NCBI GenBank assembly: GCA_937864935.1
Contig: CALMDN010000287.1
Location: forward strand, 1-9,021
Length of the DNA stretch: 9,021 nt
Direction of reading: 5' to 3'
From: an uncultured Bacteroidales bacterium
GTDB lineage: Bacteria; Bacteroidota; Bacteroidia; Bacteroidales; Lentimicrobiaceae
Made by a program: the position numbers and the translations under genes. Position 1 is the stretch's first letter. Every line of letters begins with the position of its first letter. Below the pieces are notes generated by a model. That model was not told where the DNA came from. It did no database searches and saw nothing but the letters and a program-made list of their open reading frames with translations. Positions 5,839 through 9,021 of the stretch are shown here, piece after piece.

Positions 5839-8304
5839 ATGAAGATTTCATACAACTGGCTCCGTGATTACCTTGATACAAATCTCAGCGTGGAAGAGAT
5901 TTCACACCTGCTTACCGATATTGGTCTGGAAGTGGAAGCGGTTGAAACATTTGAATCCCTGAAAGGGGGCCTGAAAGGTGTGATTACCGGTGAAGTGAAA
6001 TCCTGCGTTCGTCATCCGAATGCCGATAAGCTCAGCCTCACTACCGTGGATGTTGGCGGCCCTGAACTGCTGAACATTGTTTGCGGCGCGCCCAATGTGG
6101 CTGCCGGTCAGAAAGTCGTGGTGGCTACCATCGGTACGTTGATTTATAAAGGCGAGGAGTCATTCGAAATAAAACGATCAAAAATCAGGGGCGAGTTGTC
6201 TGAAGGCATGATCTGTGCCGAAGATGAACTGGGCCTGGGAAACTCCCACGATGGAATCATGGTGCTTCCGGCTGATGTGGAAACCGGAATCGCGGCAGCT
6301 GACTATTTCGGCATCACCACCGATGTGGTGTTCGAAATCGGGTTAACCCCCAACCATGCCGATGCTGCTTCCCACCTGGGCGTGGCACGCGATCTGGCTG
6401 CCGCCATCAATGCGCGTAAGCTGGGCAACTTCCCTGTTGAACTGAAGCGTCCGGAAATCGGGTCTTTCAGCATCGACAACAACGATGCACCGGTTGAGGT
6501 TATTGTGGAAGATACCGCAGCCTGTCCCCGGTATTCGGGAATCACCATGCAGGGCATTCAGGTCGGACCTTCTCCTGCCTGGCTGGCCAACCGGCTGAAA
6601 GCCATCGGCGTACGCCCCATCAACAACGTGGTTGACATTACCAATTATATCCTGTTTGAGTATGGTCAGCCGCTGCATGCTTTCGACCTTGCTGCCGTTA
6701 GCGGTAATAAGGTGATTGTAAGAAAACTTGCCGAGGGTACCCCTTTCGTCACCCTCGACGGCGCTGAACGCAAGCTCGGCCAGGATGACCTGATGATCTG
6801 CAATGAGACATCACCGATGTGTATTGCCGGTGTTTTCGGCGGCCTTACCTCAGGGGTGAGTGGGGAAACAACCTCCCTGTTTATCGAAAGTGCCTGTTTC
6901 AACCCGGTTTCTGTGCGGAAAACCTCGAAACTGCACACCCTCAAAACCGATGCTTCATTCCGCTTTGAAAGAGGAACCGACCCGGAAATTACGGTTACTG
7001 CCCTGAAAAGGGCTGCTATGCTCATCCGGGAGGTTTGCGGCGGACGGATTACATCTGAGCTGGTTGACGTATATCCGGTGCCGGTTCAACACAGAAGAAT
7101 CAGCCTGAATTATGACTATGTAAACCGCTTTGTGGGTCAGGATATTCCTGCTGAAGACATCAGAGTGATACTGAAGGGACTCGAAGTTGAGGTACTGGAA
7201 GAGCGTGCCGGCGGACTTGAGCTGGAGATTCCTCCCTTCAAGGTTGATGTCACCGGTGTGGCCGATGTGATCGAAGAAATCCTGCGGATCTATGGATACA
7301 ACAGGATAGATGCCGGTGAAAAACTGAACTCAAGCATTTCGTACCATCAGCGGCCCGATCGCGAGAAGCTGCAGAACCTGGTAGCCGATTATCTGAGCAG
7401 CAATGGATTTAATGAAATCATGACCAATTCGCTCAGTAGTTCAGCCTATTACGAAGGTGGAACCTGGTTTGATCCCGATAAATGTGTCAGAATCCTCAAT
7501 CCCCTTTCGAGGGAACTGGATGTGATGAGGCAGACCCTGCTTTTCAGTGGTCTCGAATCCCTGTCATACAACCTCAACCGCAGGCAGCTCAACCTGAAAC
7601 TCTATGAATTCGGCTTTGTGTATGAACTCACCGGAGCTCAGGCCAAGGGCAATGTTGATAAGAACTACCGGGAACAGAAGTTGTTGTCGGTGTTTCTTAC
7701 CGGTCAGTCAGGTCCCGAAACCTGGTTTTCGCCCGACAAAAAGGGAGATTTCTATATCCTGCGTTCCTTCGTAACCGGCGCACTGGCCAAAACCGGTCTT
7801 GATCTGAACAAACTGCAGATCTCTGATAACCTGCCGGCATTCTTTTCATCCGGAGCCGTTTACCAGCTGAATGGAAAAAACATCTACTGCATAGGCCGTC
7901 TGCACGATAAACTGCTGAAGCAGTCAGGCATCACTCAGCCCGTATTTTACGCGGGGGTTCACTGGGACAATCTGGTGAGTGCCGTGAAGAACCACAATCT
8001 CACCTATCAGGAAGTATCCAGGTTTCCCGAAGTACGCCGCGATCTTGCCCTGGTGCTCGATCAGGCAGTCAAATATGCTGATATAGAAGCCATTGCTTTC
8101 AAAGCCGGCAAACAATTGCTGAAGAAAGTCAACCTTTTCGACATCTATGAAGGCGACAAAATTGAAGCCGGCAAGAAATCCTATGCCGTAAGCTTTATAC
8201 TTCAGGATGAGAATAAAACTCTGACGGATAAGGAGATAGATAAGTTTATGGAGAAACTTGCTGAAACCCTGGAGCGTGAAACAGGGGCCAGGGTCAGACG
8301 TTGA
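5839..8304 (+). CDS. pheT: Phenylalanyl-tRNA synthetase beta subunit
   Basis: The ATG at 5839 gives 821 residues beginning MKISYNWLRDYL, the standard start for this family in Bacteroidota. PheT pairs with the catalytic alpha chain PheS (not in this window) to form the alpha2-beta2 enzyme that charges tRNA-Phe. It carries tRNA-binding and proofreading functions. Domains in order: EMAP/OB tRNA-binding domain (about 42-155, with HPNADKLSLTTVDVG at 59-73 and CGAPNV at 82-87); B3/B4 editing domain (about 215-395, with INNVVDITNY at 261-270 and GQPLHAFD at 276-283, where His280 and Glu350 sit where family editing-pocket residues are expected); B5 domain (about 416-485, ending with the acidic pattern D470, D476, E479, E480); a catalytic-like core (about 495-700); and a C-terminal anticodon-binding FDX-ACB domain from about 723 (SRFPEVRRDLALVLD at 727-741). 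A frame extending back to 5683 lacks an ATG and family sequence. The gene appears intact. Confidence 0.98.
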   Translation: MKISYNWLRDYLDTNLSVEEISHLLTDIGLEVEAVETFESLKGGLKGVITGEVKSCVRHPNADKLSLTTVDVGGPELLNIVCGAPNVAAGQKVVVATIGTLIYKGEESFEIKRSKIRGELSEGMICAEDELGLGNSHDGIMVLPADVETGIAAADYFGITTDVVFEIGLTPNHADAASHLGVARDLAAAINARKLGNFPVELKRPEIGSFSIDNNDAPVEVIVEDTAACPRYSGITMQGIQVGPSPAWLANRLKAIGVRPINNVVDITNYILFEYGQPLHAFDLAAVSGNKVIVRKLAEGTPFVTLDGAERKLGQDDLMICNETSPMCIAGVFGGLTSGVSGETTSLFIESACFNPVSVRKTSKLHTLKTDASFRFERGTDPEITVTALKRAAMLIREVCGGRITSELVDVYPVPVQHRRISLNYDYVNRFVGQDIPAEDIRVILKGLEVEVLEERAGGLELEIPPFKVDVTGVADVIEEILRIYGYNRIDAGEKLNSSISYHQRPDREKLQNLVADYLSSNGFNEIMTNSLSSSAYYEGGTWFDPDKCVRILNPLSRELDVMRQTLLFSGLESLSYNLNRRQLNLKLYEFGFVYELTGAQAKGNVDKNYREQKLLSVFLTGQSGPETWFSPDKKGDFYILRSFVTGALAKTGLDLNKLQISDNLPAFFSSGAVYQLNGKNIYCIGRLHDKLLKQSGITQPVFYAGVHWDNLVSAVKNHNLTYQEVSRFPEVRRDLALVLDQAVKYADIEAIAFKAGKQLLKKVNLFDIYEGDKIEAGKKSYAVSFILQDENKTLTDKEIDKFMEKLAETLERETGARVRR

Positions 8305-8316
8305 TTTTTAAGGTAC

Positions 8317-8329
8317 TCAGGTTACCTGA
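8317..8329. repeat. Short palindrome in the pheT-8348 gap
   Basis: TCAGGT T ACCTGA is a 6-bp perfect inverted repeat with a single-base centre, in the 43-base gap after pheT. An overlapping GGTA/TACC pair (8312-8315, 8323-8326) also exists. It could be an operator for the following gene; the gap is too short and T-poor for a good terminator. This is weak evidence on its own. Confidence 0.35.
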
Positions 8330-8347
8330 AACCCGGTAAATATTTTC

Positions 8348-8827
8348 ATGGCCAATACAATAAGTCTCAGAGGGGCGGATGCTGAAGCCCTGGTGCTGAG
8401 CAACGGTTTGACTGCTGTGCTTATCGATGTACTCTGCTTAAAGGGTGCGGAAATTGCCATTGCAGCATGGCAGAAAGAGATTCTGGTCAGGCTTGCCCGT
8501 CACGATGCCGCAATCGTGGGTGATGGTTTTACAGGATTTGACCTTACTGATATTCTCTGTGACATCAATCCTGCCGAAGGGGCAGGTTTCCTTTCCGATA
8601 TCTGTTCCATGGCAGAACAGGAGAAACAGTGGTCAGGCTTACCCTATTCTCCTGACCGGGAACTGTTGCTTGGTGCACTTTTACGTTTTAAAGAGCTTTG
8701 CCTGTTGGCTGGCAGGTATCTGCCTTCTCCCTCAATGCCTTTCCATAGCCGCCACCCATACACCCTTTGCAACAGGCATGGGGTTTATCTTCATGAGGAG
8801 GGGTGTATTTTCTGCAACAATTACTGA
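8348..8827 (+). CDS. Uncharacterised 159-residue protein with C-terminal zinc-ribbon-like cluster
   Basis: I do not recognise this family. The ATG at 8348 starts 43 bases after pheT, and no clear -7 motif lies between, so it may be co-transcribed with pheT. The first 125 or so residues are predicted soluble and mainly helical, with alanine- and leucine-rich stretches (12-50, 105-123) and no signal peptide or membrane helix. The C-terminus (residues 141-156) has C141-x2-H144, H149, and C153-x2-C156, spaced like a small zinc-binding knuckle, in the context NRHGVYLHEEGCIFC. The protein ends three residues after the last cysteine. Codon use and base composition match the neighbours, and the Cys/His pattern argues for a real gene over the overlapping 8445-8894 frame. 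A nucleic-acid or protein-binding role would be a guess from the zinc-ribbon-like tail only. Confidence 0.75.
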   Translation: MANTISLRGADAEALVLSNGLTAVLIDVLCLKGAEIAIAAWQKEILVRLARHDAAIVGDGFTGFDLTDILCDINPAEGAGFLSDICSMAEQEKQWSGLPYSPDRELLLGALLRFKELCLLAGRYLPSPSMPFHSRHPYTLCNRHGVYLHEEGCIFCNNY

Positions 8828-8885
8828 ATTGAAGCCAGGGTTGCGTGAAGTTGTATTTCTGACTTCATGGCTTTGGAATGGTTTC

Positions 8886-8953
8886 ATAAATTGACAAAAC
8901 GCTGGTCCTGGATTTGATTGACGTTCGAAATATTCTGTGATTTGTCAATTTAT
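8886..8953. repeat. Perfect 13-bp inverted repeat pair around a 42-base spacer
   Basis: ATAAATTGACAAA (8886-8898) and TTTGTCAATTTAT (8941-8953) are exact reverse complements, separated by 42 bases (8899-8940). ATTGAC, the core of the arm, occurs once more inside the spacer (8917-8922). The flanks show no target-site duplication. This may be a bipartite binding site, a small nonautonomous inverted-repeat element, or a long-loop hairpin at the end of the 8348 transcript; there is no T-run after it. Confidence 0.6.
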
Positions 8954-8974
8954 ATTATAGTTGTCTGGTTAAAT

Positions 8975-9011
8975 TATGAGATTCTTCGCTAACGCTCAGA
9001 ATGACTATGAG
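8975..9011. repeat. REP-like short palindrome flanked by TATGAG direct repeats
   Basis: The core at 8981-9005 has arms ATTCT (8981-8985) and AGAAT (8998-9002), an inner GC/GC pair, and the word CGCT twice (8987, 8993). It is bracketed by TATGAG at 8975-8980 and 9006-9011. The core resembles, from memory, a short palindromic sequence dispersed through intergenic regions of many Bacteroidota and other genomes; I could not check this. The window ends ten bases later, and no gene is visible here. Confidence 0.5.
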
Positions 9012-9021
9012 TTACATGGGT

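Larger units (their letters stand above)
8828..9021. other. Noncoding right end of the window
   Basis: 194 AT-rich bases after the unrecognised gene, with no supportable coding region on either strand and no tRNA. They contain the 13-bp inverted repeat pair and the REP-like palindrome. The base composition (much more AT than the genes) fits an intergenic region. Confidence 0.65.

Noticed and set aside
8445..8894. 149-residue + strand frame overlapping the unrecognised gene
   Set aside because: It overlaps almost entirely with the 8348 gene, whose Cys/His pattern and position after pheT are more gene-like; this frame runs into the inverted repeat arm and has no features.
1..9021. A new defence, phage or mobile-gene system
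   Set aside because: All large frames belong to gldL, gldM, gldN, recG and pheT, with uniform codon use and no transposase, integrase, toxin-antitoxin pair or CRISPR repeat.

Overview
The window reads as a chromosomal segment of a Bacteroidota bacterium, probably Bacteroidales-like. The evidence is a gldL-gldM-gldN block of the type IX secretion/gliding machinery, which is found only in this phylum. Exact TAnnTTTG motifs, the Bacteroidota -7 promoter element, precede recG and pheT, and no clear Shine-Dalgarno sequences are seen at gene starts. All five recognised genes and the one unrecognised gene lie on the + strand. There are no rRNAs, no tRNAs that I can see, no CRISPR arrays, no transposase genes and no phage genes.

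Layout: 2-628 is the 3' part of gldL; its membrane-spanning start lies off the left edge. 675-2237 is gldM and 2397-3254 is gldN, closed by a strong intrinsic terminator at 3272-3305. Together they encode the inner-membrane proton-driven motor (GldL/GldM) and the periplasmic ring protein (GldN) of T9SS; gldK would be expected just upstream. The 159-base gap before gldN holds two mutually exclusive inverted repeats. A separate transcription unit then starts with recG (3356-5449), the branch-migration helicase of recombination and fork rescue, which begins with TTG. A 389-base spacer (5450-5838) is made of short repeats, a perfect hairpin and a pyrimidine-rich tract. It ends in a -7 motif just upstream of pheT (5839-8304), the phenylalanyl-tRNA synthetase beta chain. 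After a short gap comes a 159-residue protein of unknown function (8348-8827) with a zinc-ribbon-like Cys/His cluster at its C-terminus. The right end (8828-9021) is noncoding and carries a perfect 13-bp inverted repeat pair and a REP-like short palindrome flanked by direct repeats.

Functionally the window is core housekeeping plus secretion machinery. recG and pheT are not functionally linked to gldLMN; they appear to be neighbours with their own promoters. I found no convincing new multi-gene system. The parts worth a second look are noncoding (the gldN leader and the repeat elements around recG-pheT and at the right end) and the small unrecognised protein after pheT.
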